A DNA stretch of 53,661 bases from Rhodoferax sp. OV413 (GCF_945881795.1 NZ_CAMCVG010000005.1:1-53661), one strand, 5' to 3'. Counted from the first letter of the stretch, positions 25,590-34,492 are shown. A program made the numbers and translations. Notes: generated by a model from the sequence alone, not told the origin.

Positions 25590-26681
25590 TTAGGAGCTGA
25601 ACAGGAAGTTCATCACGTCGCCGTCCTTGACAACGTATTCCTTGCCTTCGGCGCGCATCTTGCCGGCGTCTTTGGCGCCTTGCTCGCCCTTGAAGCCAAT
25701 GAAGTCTTCAAATGCAATGGTCTGCGCGCGGATGTAGCCCTTTTCGAAGTCGGTGTGAATCACGCCTGCAGCCTGCGGGCCGGTGTCGCCCACATGGATG
25801 GTCCAGGCGCGCACTTCTTTAACGCCGGCGGTGAAATAAGTTTGCAGGCCGAGCAAGGTGTAGGCCGAGCGGATCAGGCGGTTCAGGCCGGGCTCGGACT
25901 GGCCGAGCTCCTCGAGGAACATCTGCCGGTCCTCGTCGCTCATCTCCGACATTTCAGCTTCCAGCTTGGCGCAAATCGCAACCACCGGCGCGTTTTGCGC
26001 TTTGGCGAATTCATTCAGCCGGTCGAGCAGTGGGTTGTTCTCGAACCCGTTCTCCGACACGTTGGCCACAAACATGGCGGGCTTGGCGGTGATCAGGAAG
26101 AATTGTTTGAGCAAGGGCTGCTCCTCTTTGCTGAAGTCGAGCGTGCGCACCGGCTTGGCTTCGTTGAGCGCGGCCTGGCACTTCTCCAGAATGGCGACCA
26201 GTTTGATGGACTCTTTGTCGCCGGAGCGGGCCAGCTTGGTCACCCGGTGCAGTGCTTTCTCGACCGCGCCCAGGTCGGCCAGGCACAGCTCGGTCTGGAT
26301 GACTTCAATGTCAGCAATCGGGTCCACCTTGCCGGCCACGTGAATCACGTTGTCGTCTTCAAAGCAGCGCACCACATTGATGGTTGCGTCGGTCTCGCGA
26401 ATGTGTGCCAGGAATTTGTTGCCCAGCCCCTCGCCGGTGCTGGCGCCGGCCACCAGGCCCGCAATATCCACAAACTCCACAATGGCCGGAACCAGGCGCT
26501 CGGGCGTGACGATGTCGGCGAGCTGCTGCAGACGCGGGTCGGGCACTTCGACGACCCCCACATTGGGCTCGATGGTGCAAAACGGGTAGTTTTCTGCAGC
26601 AATGCCAGCCTTGGTCAAGGCGTTGAAAAGGGTACTTTTGCCCACATTGGGCAGGCCGACAATGCCGCACTTCAAACTCAT
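25590..26681 (-). CDS. ychF: Redox-regulated ATPase YchF (Obg-family)
   Basis: A 363-residue protein equal in length to E. coli YchF. P-loop [15 protein letters not shown] (residues ~8-22), then [12 protein letters not shown], and the C-terminal TGS domain region ([27 protein letters not shown]). The family prefers ATP over GTP, binds ribosomes and represses the oxidative-stress response. ATG 26681 ([12 protein letters not shown]) is the family start; the longer frame to 26720 overlaps the divergent hydroxylase leader. Confidence 0.96.
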   Translation of the reverse strand: MSLKCGIVGLPNVGKSTLFNALTKAGIAAENYPFCTIEPNVGVVEVPDPRLQQLADIVTPERLVPAIVEFVDIAGLVAGASTGEGLGNKFLAHIRETDATINVVRCFEDDNVIHVAGKVDPIADIEVIQTELCLADLGAVEKALHRVTKLARSGDKESIKLVAILEKCQAALNEAKPVRTLDFSKEEQPLLKQFFLITAKPAMFVANVSENGFENNPLLDRLNEFAKAQNAPVVAICAKLEAEMSEMSDEDRQMFLEELGQSEPGLNRLIRSAYTLLGLQTYFTAGVKEVRAWTIHVGDTGPQAAGVIHTDFEKGYIRAQTIAFEDFIGFKGEQGAKDAGKMRAEGKEYVVKDGDVMNFLFSS

Positions 26682-26752
26682 AGATAACCTCAAGAAATCA
26701 GGGTTGCAAGTGTATGCCATGCCTATTCGGCACAGACTCCTACAATGCCCGC

Positions 26753-27883
26753 ATGGCCCACACCTATGACATTTGTATCCGCGGCGCCGGCATCGTGGGG
26801 CGCACGCTGGCCTTGCATCTGGCTGCCAAGCGCTTGCGGGTTGCGCTGGCAGCCAACGCGGCAGACGGGGCCGAATCGGCGGCGGCTGATGTGCGTGCCT
26901 TTGCGCTAAACCCCCGGTCCCGCGCGCTGCTCGAAGCGGTGCGTTGCTGGCCCGCCGGAGACGCCGCCACCCCCGTTTTGCGCATGGCCGTGCAGTCCGA
27001 CGCCAACTCCCAAGTGAACTTTGACGCTGCAGAGCAGGGCGTTGAGGCGCTGAACTGGATGGTGGACGTGCCGGCGCTGGATCAGCAGTTGGCCCAGGCC
27101 GTGCAGTTCCAACCCCTGATCACGGTGGCCGATGCGCCGCAGGCCGCCACACTGACGGTGGTCTGCGAAGGCCGCGCCAGCGCCACGCGCGCGGAGTTTG
27201 GCGTGGACTTCGAGTTGAGCCGCTATGCCCAGTGGGCCATTGCGGCGCGGGTGGAGAGCGAACTCCCCCACCAGCAAACCGCGCGGCAGTGGTTTCATGC
27301 GGGCGACATCACCGCGCTCTTGCCCCTGCAGGGACCGGAGGGCAAGCAACACGCGCTGGTCTGGTCAGTCAGCCCCGAGCGCGCGCGCCGGCTGCTGGAT
27401 TGCCCCGAGATTGAATTCACCGAAGCCCTTGCCGCTGCCACGCAGTTTGCCGTGGGCCGGCTGCGGCTTTGCAGCCCGCGCGCCAGCTGGCCGCTGCAAC
27501 ACGCGGTTGCGCAGCGCTGGTGCGGCACCACGCACCTGGCCGGCGCGAACCGCACCTGGGCGCTGGCCGGAGACGCCGCCCACAACGTGCACCCGCTGGC
27601 AGGCCAAGGCCTGAACCTCGGTCTGGGCGATGTGGCCGAGCTGGTGCGTCTGATAGACACCCGCAGCTACTGGCGCGCGGTGGACGATATGCGCCTGCTG
27701 CGCCGCTACGAGCGCGCCCGCAAGGCGGAATTTGCGCTGGTGGGCGGCAGCGGCGACGCACTGCAACAGCTTTTTGCACACCCCCATGCGCTGGTGCAAA
27801 CCGCCCGCAACTGGGGCCTGCGCGGCTTTGACCGCGTCGCCCCCCTCAAACACTGGGTGGCAAAGCGCGCCATGGGTATGTAA
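26753..27883 (+). CDS. UbiH/UbiF/COQ6-family FAD-dependent hydroxylase
   Basis: A 376-residue class A flavin monooxygenase, probably one of the ring hydroxylases of ubiquinone synthesis. The dinucleotide motif [17 protein letters not shown] is at residues 6-22. The second FAD motif [22 protein letters not shown] is near residue 275. ATG 26753 is chosen because it starts right before the FAD motif. A TACAAT hexamer ends only six bases before this ATG, so a leaderless message is possible. Which ring position is modified cannot be told from sequence. Confidence 0.85.
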   Translation: MAHTYDICIRGAGIVGRTLALHLAAKRLRVALAANAADGAESAAADVRAFALNPRSRALLEAVRCWPAGDAATPVLRMAVQSDANSQVNFDAAEQGVEALNWMVDVPALDQQLAQAVQFQPLITVADAPQAATLTVVCEGRASATRAEFGVDFELSRYAQWAIAARVESELPHQQTARQWFHAGDITALLPLQGPEGKQHALVWSVSPERARRLLDCPEIEFTEALAAATQFAVGRLRLCSPRASWPLQHAVAQRWCGTTHLAGANRTWALAGDAAHNVHPLAGQGLNLGLGDVAELVRLIDTRSYWRAVDDMRLLRRYERARKAEFALVGGSGDALQQLFAHPHALVQTARNWGLRGFDRVAPLKHWVAKRAMGM

Positions 27884-27943
27884 GGCCCTCACCGTTCATT
27901 GCCAACATCAGACCAACCAGTCCCCCACCGGAGCCCTTGACCC

Positions 27944-28672
27944 ATGCATTACTTCCGCACGCTCAGTGCCGCCCTTGGCCTAGCCTTGGCCGCCTTCAGC
28001 ACCGCCGCCCCCGCCCAAGAGTCCGCCATCCGCGATGCCATCTCTAAGCGCATGCCGCAACTCAAGGCGATTGACGAAGTGCGCGCGGCTCCCATCCCGG
28101 GCTTGTTTGAAATCCGGGTCAACGGCTCCGAAATTTATTACACCGACGCCAAGGGCAATTACCTGATTCAGGGCAGCATCTTCGAGACCAAGGGCCTGCG
28201 CAACCTGACCGAAGAGCGCATCAACAAGCTCACCGCCATCAAGTTCGATAGCCTGCCGATCAAAGACGCCCTCACCATCGTGCGGGGCAACGGCGCGCGC
28301 AAGCTGGCGGTGTTTCAGGATCCCAACTGCGGCTACTGCAAGCGTTTCGAGCGCGACCTGCAAAAGGTGGACAACGTGACCATCTATATGTTCCTCTACC
28401 CCATCCTCGGGCAAGACTCCGCCGACAAGTCCAAGGCCATCTGGTGCGCCAAAGACAAGGTACAGGCCTGGCAGGACTGGATGCTGCGCGACCAGCCCGC
28501 CCCCACTGCTGCGGCCATGTGCGACACCAGCCCGCTGGTCCGTAATGTCGAATTCGGCAAGTCCTTCCGCATCCAGGGCACGCCGACCCTGTTTTTTGAA
28601 GACGGCAGCCGCATCCCCGGCGCCATCGATGCGCAGCAAGTAGAGAAGCAGCTTAAAGATGCCAAGGGCTAA
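27944..28672 (+). CDS. dsbC: Thiol:disulfide interchange protein DsbC (periplasmic isomerase)
   Basis: A 242-residue secreted protein. Signal peptide MHYFRTLSAALGLALAAFSTAAPAQ, an N-terminal dimerisation domain (SKRMPQLKAIDEV.. GLFEIRVNGSEIYYTD), then a thioredoxin-like domain with the active site NCGYCKRFE near residue 130 and the cis-Pro loop GTPTLFF. It reshuffles wrong disulfides in the periplasm. Its last 14 bases overlap the next gene in another frame. Confidence 0.95.
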   Translation: MHYFRTLSAALGLALAAFSTAAPAQESAIRDAISKRMPQLKAIDEVRAAPIPGLFEIRVNGSEIYYTDAKGNYLIQGSIFETKGLRNLTEERINKLTAIKFDSLPIKDALTIVRGNGARKLAVFQDPNCGYCKRFERDLQKVDNVTIYMFLYPILGQDSADKSKAIWCAKDKVQAWQDWMLRDQPAPTAAAMCDTSPLVRNVEFGKSFRIQGTPTLFFEDGSRIPGAIDAQQVEKQLKDAKG

Positions 28673-30503
28673 AGCGCCCCGCACCGCACGCTTGGGCGCG
28701 GTGCACTACCGCATCGAGGCGGGTAACCTGCACGGCCACCTGTTCAAGGTGTGCATGACGGTGGCAGAACCGGTGCCCGACCAGGTGCTGCGCCTGCCGG
28801 TCTGGATTCCGGGCAGCTACCTGCTGCGCGAATTTGCCAAGCACCTCCAAAACCTCAGCTGCCGGCAAGGCGGCAAACGCCTTGTCGTGGCGCAGCTGGA
28901 CAAAGCCAGCTGGCAGGCCCGTTGCCGCCCGGGGGTGCCGCTGGAGGTGGAATACGAGGTGTACGCCTTTGACGCCTCGGTGCGTACCGCCTGGCTGGAC
29001 GCGCAGCGCGGTTTTTTTAACGGCACCAGCCTGTGTTTACAGGTGCCCGAGGCGGCCGAATTACCGCACACCATGAGCATCCCGCCGCTAGCGGGCACAC
29101 ACGACTGGCAGCTGGCTACCGGGCTGGAGCCGGTTGACACCGACGCGGCGGGTTTCGGCCTCTATCGCGCGGATGACTACGACACGCTGGTGGATTGCCC
29201 GGTGGAGATGGGCCCGTTCTGGAGTGGTGGTTTTGAGGTGTTCGGCGTGCCCCACCGGATGGTGGTCGCCGGCGCACCGCCGAGTTTTGACGGCGAACAG
29301 TTGCTGACAGACACCCGCGCCATTTGCGAAACCGAGATGCGATTTTGGCACGGCGAAGCCAATAATCGCTCACAAAAAGAGAGCGCCCCGCGCAATAAGG
29401 ACGAGCTCCAGGGCCCGATTCCATTCAAAAATTACATCTTCATGCTGGCTATGGTTCACGACGGCTATGGCGGGCTGGAGCATAAAAACTCCACCGCCCT
29501 GATTGCCAACCGCAAAGACCTGCCCCGCAGCACGCTGGCCCCCACCACCCACAAGCAGCCCGAGGGCTACACCACGCTGCTGGGCCTGATCAGCCACGAA
29601 TACTTTCATACCTGGAACGTCAAGCGCCTGCGTCCCGCCGAGCTGGCTGCCTACGACTACAGCCGCGAGAACTACACCCGGCTGCTTTGGTTCTTTGAAG
29701 GCTTCACCAGCTACTACGACGACCTGCTACTGCGCCGCGCCAAGCGCATCGACAACGCGACCTACCTCAAGCTGCTCACCAAGACCATCAACCAGGTGCA
29801 GCAGACGCCGGGGCGCCTGGTGCAAAGCGTGGCCCAAAGCAGTTTTGACGCCTGGGTGAAGTACTACCGGCAGGACGAAAACACCGCCAACGCTACAGTG
29901 AGCTACTACACCAAAGGCGCGCTGGTCGGCCTGTGCCTGGATCTCACCCTGCGCGCCGAGGGCCGCACCACGCTGGACGCGGTCATGCGCGGCCTCTGGA
30001 AGCGCTGCGAGGGCGGCCCGATGGCTGAGGCGGACCTGTTGGCCGTGCTGCAGGAACTCGGCGGCCGATCTTTTGCCGGCGAACTGGCCCGCTGGGTGCA
30101 CAGCACCAAGGAGCTGCCAGTTGCCGAGTTGCTGGAGCAGCATGGCGTGCAGGTTAACCGCGAGCCCGACCAGATCGCTCAGCAGCTCGGATTGCGCGTC
30201 AAAGAGTCCGGCGGGGTTTTTATTCATCAGGTGCTGCGCGGCGGCGCTGCCGAAAAAGCCGGATTTGCCGCCGGCGACGAATGGATTTCGGTGCAAACCG
30301 CGGGCGAGCCGGCCGCCTGGCGCATGCAAACGCTCGACGACCTCACGCTCTACACCGGCAAAGCCAAGAAACTCGGCGCGCTGGTGGCGCGCGACAAGCG
30401 CCTGATGACGCTGAACCTCACCCTGCCCGCGGCCACCCAGGCGGTGCGTCTGTCGGCGCGCGATGCCGCGGCGGTTAACCGCTGGCTGGACGACGCAACC
30501 TGA
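28659..30503 (+). CDS. M61-family metallopeptidase with PDZ domain
   Basis: A 614-residue glycyl-aminopeptidase-like protein. The zinc motif HEYFHTWNVKRLRP is at about residues 313-326 with the third ligand Glu in WFFEGFTSYYDD. An N-terminal beta-domain (VWIPGSYLLREFAKHLQN) and a C-terminal PDZ domain (GGVFIHQVLRGGAAEKAGFAAGDEW, ~residues 515-540) flank it. No clear signal peptide. A stretch of about 15-20 residues before the conserved PFKNYIFML block (NNRSQKESAPRNKDELQG) looks like an insertion relative to the family pattern. Starts within the last codons of dsbC, so translationally coupled. Confidence 0.88.
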   Translation: MPRAKAPRTARLGAVHYRIEAGNLHGHLFKVCMTVAEPVPDQVLRLPVWIPGSYLLREFAKHLQNLSCRQGGKRLVVAQLDKASWQARCRPGVPLEVEYEVYAFDASVRTAWLDAQRGFFNGTSLCLQVPEAAELPHTMSIPPLAGTHDWQLATGLEPVDTDAAGFGLYRADDYDTLVDCPVEMGPFWSGGFEVFGVPHRMVVAGAPPSFDGEQLLTDTRAICETEMRFWHGEANNRSQKESAPRNKDELQGPIPFKNYIFMLAMVHDGYGGLEHKNSTALIANRKDLPRSTLAPTTHKQPEGYTTLLGLISHEYFHTWNVKRLRPAELAAYDYSRENYTRLLWFFEGFTSYYDDLLLRRAKRIDNATYLKLLTKTINQVQQTPGRLVQSVAQSSFDAWVKYYRQDENTANATVSYYTKGALVGLCLDLTLRAEGRTTLDAVMRGLWKRCEGGPMAEADLLAVLQELGGRSFAGELARWVHSTKELPVAELLEQHGVQVNREPDQIAQQLGLRVKESGGVFIHQVLRGGAAEKAGFAAGDEWISVQTAGEPAAWRMQTLDDLTLYTGKAKKLGALVARDKRLMTLNLTLPAATQAVRLSARDAAAVNRWLDDAT

Positions 30504-30552
30504 CGCACCCGCTTGGGGCCAATTCAAAAAAACCACGTAAAGGAGAACCCGT

Positions 30553-31332
30553 ATGAGCTACGAATGTATTACCACCCGCATCGAGGCCGAACAAGTCGGC
30601 GTCATCACCCTCAACCGCCCCAAACAGCTCAACGCCCTGAACGGCCAGCTGATGGACGAGCTGGGCGCCGCCCTGCTGGCCTTTGACGCCGACCCGGCCA
30701 TCGGCTGCATGGTGATTACCGGCAGCGAAAAAGCCTTTGCCGCTGGCGCAGACATCACCGCCATGGCCAGCCTGAGCTTTGCCGACGCTTTCAAGGGCGA
30801 CTTCATCACCCGCAACTGGGAAACCATCCGCTCGGTGCGCAAGCCGGTTATCGCGGCGGTCAGCGGCTTTGCGCTGGGCGGCGGCTGTGAGCTGGCCATG
30901 ATGTGCGACTTCATCATCGCCGCCGATAACGCCAAATTCGGCCAACCCGAAATCAAGCTGGGCATCATCCCCGGCGCCGGCGGCACCCAGCGCCTGCCGC
31001 GCGCGGTCGGCAAGTCCAAGGCCATGGACATGGCCCTGACCGCCCGCATGATGGACGCCGCCGAGGCCGAGCGCGCCGGCCTGGTGAGCCGAGTGGTGCC
31101 GCTGGACAAGCTCCAGGAAGAGGCCTTGGGCGCCGCCCTGCAAATCTGCGCCTTCTCGCAGGTGGCGGTGATGGCGGCCAAGGAGTCGGTAAACCGCGCG
31201 TTCGAGGGTAGCTTGAGCGAAGGCGTCGCTTTCGAGCGCCGCATGTTCCACGCGCTGTTCGCCACCGAGGACCAAAAAGAAGGCATGGACGCCTTCTTCA
31301 ACAAGCGCCCCGCCGTCTTCAAACACCGCTGA
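30553..31332 (+). CDS. Enoyl-CoA hydratase
   Basis: A 259-residue crotonase-fold enzyme expected to hydrate trans-2-enoyl-CoA in fatty-acid beta-oxidation. The oxyanion-hole motif [24 protein letters not shown] with the first catalytic Glu, and [22 protein letters not shown] with the second Glu are intact. A strong ribosome binding site (AAGGAG) precedes ATG 30553. The promoter of the downstream tRNA overlaps its last codons. Confidence 0.93.
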   Translation: MSYECITTRIEAEQVGVITLNRPKQLNALNGQLMDELGAALLAFDADPAIGCMVITGSEKAFAAGADITAMASLSFADAFKGDFITRNWETIRSVRKPVIAAVSGFALGGGCELAMMCDFIIAADNAKFGQPEIKLGIIPGAGGTQRLPRAVGKSKAMDMALTARMMDAAEAERAGLVSRVVPLDKLQEEALGAALQICAFSQVAVMAAKESVNRAFEGSLSEGVAFERRMFHALFATEDQKEGMDAFFNKRPAVFKHR

Positions 31333-31346
31333 TTCCCGTCTATAAT
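31318..31346 (+). promoter_or_regulatory. Promoter of tRNA-Met
   Basis: A perfect -10 TATAAT (31341-31346) lies 10 bp before the mature tRNA 5' end. A moderate -35 TTCAAA (31318-31323) is 17 bp upstream, inside the end of the enoyl-CoA hydratase gene. Confidence 0.7.
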
Positions 31347-31356
31347 GCCCGTCTTC

Positions 31357-31433
31357 GGTCGTATAGCTCAGTTGGTTAGAGCGCAGCATTCATAATGCTG
31401 ATGTCGGTGGTTCAAGTCCACCTACGACCACCA
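31357..31433 (+). tRNA. tRNA-Met (anticodon CAT)
   Basis: A 77-base cloverleaf with encoded CCA. Acceptor arms GGTCGTA/TACGACC, D-arm TAGCTCAGTTGGTTAGAGC, anticodon stem CAGCA/TGCTG around loop TTCATAA (anticodon CAT 31391-31393), and T-arm GGTGGTTCAAGTCCACC. It looks like an elongator Met tRNA; a lysidine-modified Ile(CAT) tRNA is less likely but cannot be excluded without comparison. Confidence 0.95.
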
Positions 31434-31440
31434 AACCTAA

Positions 31441-31474
31441 AAACCCGCAGCGCGCAAGCTCTGCGGGTTTTTTC
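31441..31474 (+). terminator. Rho-independent terminator of tRNA-Met
   Basis: Perfect 10-bp stem (31441-31450 with 31461-31470), ten-base loop, then a T-run. It lies eight bases after the tRNA CCA end. Confidence 0.9.
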
Positions 31475-31522
31475 TTGGGCCGACCAGTACAAGCATTGTT
31501 GCCGACAAGACTCACGTCCTAG

Positions 31523-32026
31523 TCAGGGGGCAAGCACCGCTGGTTGGGTTAGCCGGTCGCTCTTGGTACGTGCCTCGGCCAGTAGCTGATTCCAATCGTC
31601 CGGAGGATGCCCACTCTCCAGCATCTTGCGGAATACACGATAGGCATCGTCGCTGCTCTCGTAGGCGCGTTTGGTGCCCTCATCGTTCACCCACGCGTAA
31701 ACGATCACTTTGCTGGGCGCGTGATAGCGGAAGAACAGCCGGTATTGCTGAAAGAACTTGGCACGAAACCAATGTTTGTGGTGGGCGCCCAGCGTGTTTC
31801 CTTGCCGGTATTCGGCTCGCGACGGATCTTGTGGGATCACATCAAACGCTAGCTTGGCAATCGCGGCCAGTCGTTTGGAGACATTCTTCTTTGTGAATTC
31901 GACCGGGTCTTTGTGCTTTAACGCCTCCACCTGCAGTGTGAGTGCTTCAAACTCGTCGAGAAACAGGGGGTGTGCGAAGACTGTCCAACCATTGACCACC
32001 AAGGGAATGTGATTCCCTCCGCTCAT
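31523..32026 (-). CDS. yhaV: Type II toxin YhaV (RelE-like ribonuclease)
   Basis: A 167-residue protein with the YhaV pattern: start LVVNGWTVFAHPLFLDEF, FTKKNVSKRLAAIAKLAFDVIPQDP, then KHWFRAKFFQQYRLFFRYH and VYAWVNDEGTKRAY. E. coli YhaV (154 residues) is a ribosome-dependent mRNase neutralised by PrlF. Its ATG overlaps the stop of the antitoxin gene (ATGA), the normal arrangement. First gene downstream of the tRNA-Met terminator, on the opposite strand. Confidence 0.9.
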   Translation of the reverse strand: MSGGNHIPLVVNGWTVFAHPLFLDEFEALTLQVEALKHKDPVEFTKKNVSKRLAAIAKLAFDVIPQDPSRAEYRQGNTLGAHHKHWFRAKFFQQYRLFFRYHAPSKVIVYAWVNDEGTKRAYESSDDAYRVFRKMLESGHPPDDWNQLLAEARTKSDRLTQPAVLAP

Positions 32027-32352
32027 TCATCGTCTGCCGATAGAGCGGCATTGAGATCGATGTCGATATCGCCCACCAGCGAATGGATATGTTGTGCGAG
32101 ATTGGCGTCGATGGCCTGAATCCGTTCGGGGTGTTTGGCAATGTCACCGGATAGAAAGTGCAAAAACTGACCGAGTAAAGGATCGTCACTCTCGGCAATT
32201 TCCGCACGAGAGAGAACGACCTCGCCGCCGGGACGGATCACGTAGTGAATCTTGTCTCGCTTGCCCAACCCCAAGGCTCGGCGAACTGTTTCCGGCACTG
32301 TTGTCTGGTAGCGGTCGGTCAGAGTGGATTCGACTTCAAGGGTAGCAGCCAT
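32023..32352 (-). CDS. prlF: PrlF/SohA-type antitoxin
   Basis: A 109-residue antitoxin with an N-terminal swapped-hairpin AbrB-like DNA-binding domain (STLTDRYQTTVPETVRRALGL) and a C-terminal toxin-binding part (DPLLGQFLHFLSGDI, with an acidic tail). It should bind YhaV and autorepress the operon. The likely operator lies 9-31 bp upstream of the ATG. Confidence 0.9.
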   Translation of the reverse strand: MAATLEVESTLTDRYQTTVPETVRRALGLGKRDKIHYVIRPGGEVVLSRAEIAESDDPLLGQFLHFLSGDIAKHPERIQAIDANLAQHIHSLVGDIDIDLNAALSADDE

Positions 32353-32360
32353 AGCGCGCT

Positions 32361-32383
32361 CCGATTAAATAAATGTTAGTCGG
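32361..32383 (-). promoter_or_regulatory. Putative PrlF operator
   Basis: An inverted repeat CCGATTAA / TTAGTCGG (7 of 8 positions symmetrical) with a seven-base AT-rich spacer sits just upstream of the prlF start. This is where an autoregulating antitoxin-toxin complex would bind. A separate perfect palindrome CAATGCATTG lies at 32411-32420. Confidence 0.45.
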
Positions 32384-32531
32384 CATGGTAATGCAGTAGC
32401 CTTGTCTTGACAATGCATTGCCATCCAGCGCTAGGTTCCAAGGCGGCCAGAATCGGCGGACGTCGCCGTCGCCAAAAAGACACCGCCCCCATGCCTGAAG
32501 AGACCCTGTAGATGCCGGCAAAGTTCGCCCG

Positions 32532-33437
32532 TCAACCGCCCCGCTCCGGGCTTTTGAATACCTGCCTGGCGTGCCAATCCAGATTGATCGGGTGGGGCAG
32601 GTACTCTCTAGCTTGCGGCAGGATCAGGCCAGCGCCGTGGTACGCCAGCATGCGGTGCGATGCCGCTTCGCTCCCGTTAAGGTGCTGGCTGAAAACCATC
32701 TGGTAGGTCTCCGGCAAGATCTTGAATGCACCCAGGTCAAACACCTTATGGTGAAGCGAACACATAGCAATTCCGTTCGATACATCGTCCGGGCCCTTGG
32801 CCTGAAACCACTTGATATGTGCCGCCTCCAAACCGATGGACTGCTGCCCGAGGCGCAGGTCGTGTCCGCACACCGCACAGCGGTATTGGTAGGCCAGCAG
32901 CACTTTGGCCCGAAAGGCAGGATCACGTCTGCGCTGCGGATCCTTTGGTGTGCCCATGGACTCGGTTTGTGCCAGGCCCACCGCATCCAACACATCGCCT
33001 CGAATGCTTTCCGGAAAATGCGCATCCACAATGCGTTGCGCCGCGATGCCGACTAGCTCAGGATCAGCCTTCAGCGCTTTGTAAATGGGCATGGTGAAGC
33101 CGCCCCGAACATGGTTCTGCCGCAACTCGGTCAAAGTTGGTGTTGCACCCGCGGGGCGTTTAAGGATCTCCGGGGGGCCATCCAACTGCCAAAGTCCATC
33201 GGTTTGCAGATGCCAGAACGGGTAATGCCGCGTGGTCGCGGAACCATCCGGCCCGAACTCTTCGAGCAGATTTTTCAAAAGGGGCTCAGCATCGTTCCAA
33301 TCCATCGTTTGTGAAGTAGCATCGTTCACGCGGGACAACGCCAACAGCACCAAAAGCGGCTCGTGCACGGCCCTCCTATCGCCATTTGTCCAGACGCGAA
33401 TGGAGTTAAACGCTGAAAGTACTTCTTCTCGAGTCAT
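32532..33437 (-). CDS. HNH endonuclease of the phosphorothioate-DNA-dependent type (ScoMcrA/SprMcrA-like)
   Basis: A 301-residue protein. The N-terminal half (residues ~1-150: RRAVHEPLLVLLALSRV, HYPFWHLQTDGLW) has the pattern of the sulfur-binding domain of type IV enzymes that recognise phosphorothioate-modified DNA. The C-terminal half is an HNH nuclease: CAVCGHDL (Zn pair), GLEAAHIKWFQAKG and SNGIAMCSLHHKVFDLGAF with the second Cys and catalytic His residues. ATG 33437 overlaps the stop of the HIT gene (ATGA). No dnd or ssp modification genes are in the window, so it would restrict incoming modified DNA. The assignment rests on pattern recognition; the sulfur-binding cleft residues were not checked. 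Confidence 0.75.
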   Translation of the reverse strand: MTREEVLSAFNSIRVWTNGDRRAVHEPLLVLLALSRVNDATSQTMDWNDAEPLLKNLLEEFGPDGSATTRHYPFWHLQTDGLWQLDGPPEILKRPAGATPTLTELRQNHVRGGFTMPIYKALKADPELVGIAAQRIVDAHFPESIRGDVLDAVGLAQTESMGTPKDPQRRRDPAFRAKVLLAYQYRCAVCGHDLRLGQQSIGLEAAHIKWFQAKGPDDVSNGIAMCSLHHKVFDLGAFKILPETYQMVFSQHLNGSEAASHRMLAYHGAGLILPQAREYLPHPINLDWHARQVFKSPERGG

Positions 33438-33826
33438 GGCCAGTATTTCGCCTTGCCCGGAATCACCCACCGCACCCCACCCCTGGGGTCTGGCAAATCC
33501 CCTTCAAAACGGGGAATCAGATGCACATGCAAATGCGGCACGGTCTGCCCGGCAGCCGCACCGTCATTGATGCCAATGTTGTAGCCATGCGGGTGAAATT
33601 CTTGGTCCAACACCAACTTGGCCCGGTCAAGCAGAGAAAACAGGTCGGTACGTTCCTGTTGCGACAGGTCGAAAAATGAACCCGTGTGCCGCTTCGGTAA
33701 CAACAGGGTGTGACCCGGTGACACGGGATACCCGTCACGGATAACGATGGCCATCGCGTTTTCATCAATCACCCGCGCTGAAGGCAAGGTGCAAAACGCA
33801 CAAGACTTGAGGCTATTTTCTGTCAT
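33434..33826 (-). CDS. HIT-family nucleotide-binding protein
   Basis: A 130-residue histidine-triad protein. SCAFCTLPSAR (Cys pair), PVSPGHTLLLPKRH, NIGINDGAAAGQTVPHLHVHLIPR with the HxHxH triad, and a GGVRWVIP C-terminus. HIT proteins hydrolyse dinucleoside polyphosphates or nucleoside phosphoramidates. Start is uncertain: several ATGs lie at 33826-33841. It is the first gene of a two-gene unit with the HNH nuclease and overlaps it by four bases, so a shared role is plausible but unproven. Confidence 0.85.
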   Translation of the reverse strand: MTENSLKSCAFCTLPSARVIDENAMAIVIRDGYPVSPGHTLLLPKRHTGSFFDLSQQERTDLFSLLDRAKLVLDQEFHPHGYNIGINDGAAAGQTVPHLHVHLIPRFEGDLPDPRGGVRWVIPGKAKYWP

Positions 33827-34118
33827 GCCTCTCATCATAGACATCGCACGTACCAAGACCGGGCGGCTGACCCTACCAGCGGTGCTTGACCCCTGACTAA
33901 GGCGTGGGGCTTGCCAGCAACAAGGCTTGTGAAAGGTTAGGGGCCGACGGGGGCCAGGCCTCTGGGGAACCCGACCCCTGCCCGCTCAACTCGAATCCAG
34001 TCCGAAACAGAAGTCGGCCCGGAAGAATCTGGTGGCGCTAAAGGCCTAACTGTCAATCCTGGCAGCGCGTCCGTGCGCACGGTTTCAGCCGCACCCTGTG
34101 CCGCGCAGCTCACGACGT

Positions 34119-34184
34119 TCGCTATGAAAATAGTAGCTGCTCGCGCACACAAGACATAGGCTAGCGGCTGATTTCGCTTGAAAA
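34119..34184. repeat. Dispersed repeat copy upstream of the AbrB/PIN pair
   Basis: The fullest copy in the window: GCTATGAAAATAGTAGCTGC, then TCGCGC, a variable centre, and GGCTAGCGGCTGATTTCGC, ending TTGAAAATT. The two outer parts are related as an imperfect inverted repeat (TAGCTGC.. / ..CTAGCGGC). It lies directly upstream of the antitoxin promoter. The rest of the 33827-34118 interval shows no gene or motif that I can support. Confidence 0.65.
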
Positions 34185-34228
34185 TTGTGTCCGAGCTCAC
34201 GGCGCAATATACTTATTGCTATGTATAT
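34185..34228 (+). promoter_or_regulatory. Promoter and operator of the AbrB/PIN operon
   Basis: -35 TTGTGT (34185-34190), 17-bp spacer, -10 TATACT (34208-34213). An inverted repeat ATATAC (34207-34212) / GTATAT (34223-34228) covers the -10 and the expected start site, a good position for autorepression by the antitoxin. Confidence 0.6.
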
Positions 34229-34246
34229 CTAAAGCGGGGTTTCATC

Positions 34247-34492
34247 ATGCAAGTTGCCAAATGGGGAAATAGTCTGGCGGTGCGGCTGCCTGTTTCGCTG
34301 GTGCAGGAGCTGGGCATTGCCGATGGGGATGAGTTGGTGTTGCAACCGGCACCCCGGCAAGCGGAGCAGCCGGCCAGTGTCACCGTGACCCGCCTGCCCA
34401 GCAAGTTGGAGCGCTTGCGGGCGGTGCGCCACTTGCGAGGGTCCTGGGGCGCAGACTTTGCCTCTGACCGTGACGAGGCCAACGCACGGTGA
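34247..34492 (+). CDS. AbrB/MazE-type antitoxin (VapB-like)
   Basis: An 81-residue protein with the swapped-hairpin DNA-binding domain MQVAKWGNSLAVRLPVSLVQELG and IADGDELVL, then a C-terminal tail (RLRAVRHLRGSWGADFASDRDEANAR) that should bind the PIN toxin. ATG 34247 is the standard start for this family; upstream in-frame codons belong to the promoter region. Its stop overlaps the GTG of the PIN gene. Confidence 0.88.
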   Translation: MQVAKWGNSLAVRLPVSLVQELGIADGDELVLQPAPRQAEQPASVTVTRLPSKLERLRAVRHLRGSWGADFASDRDEANAR

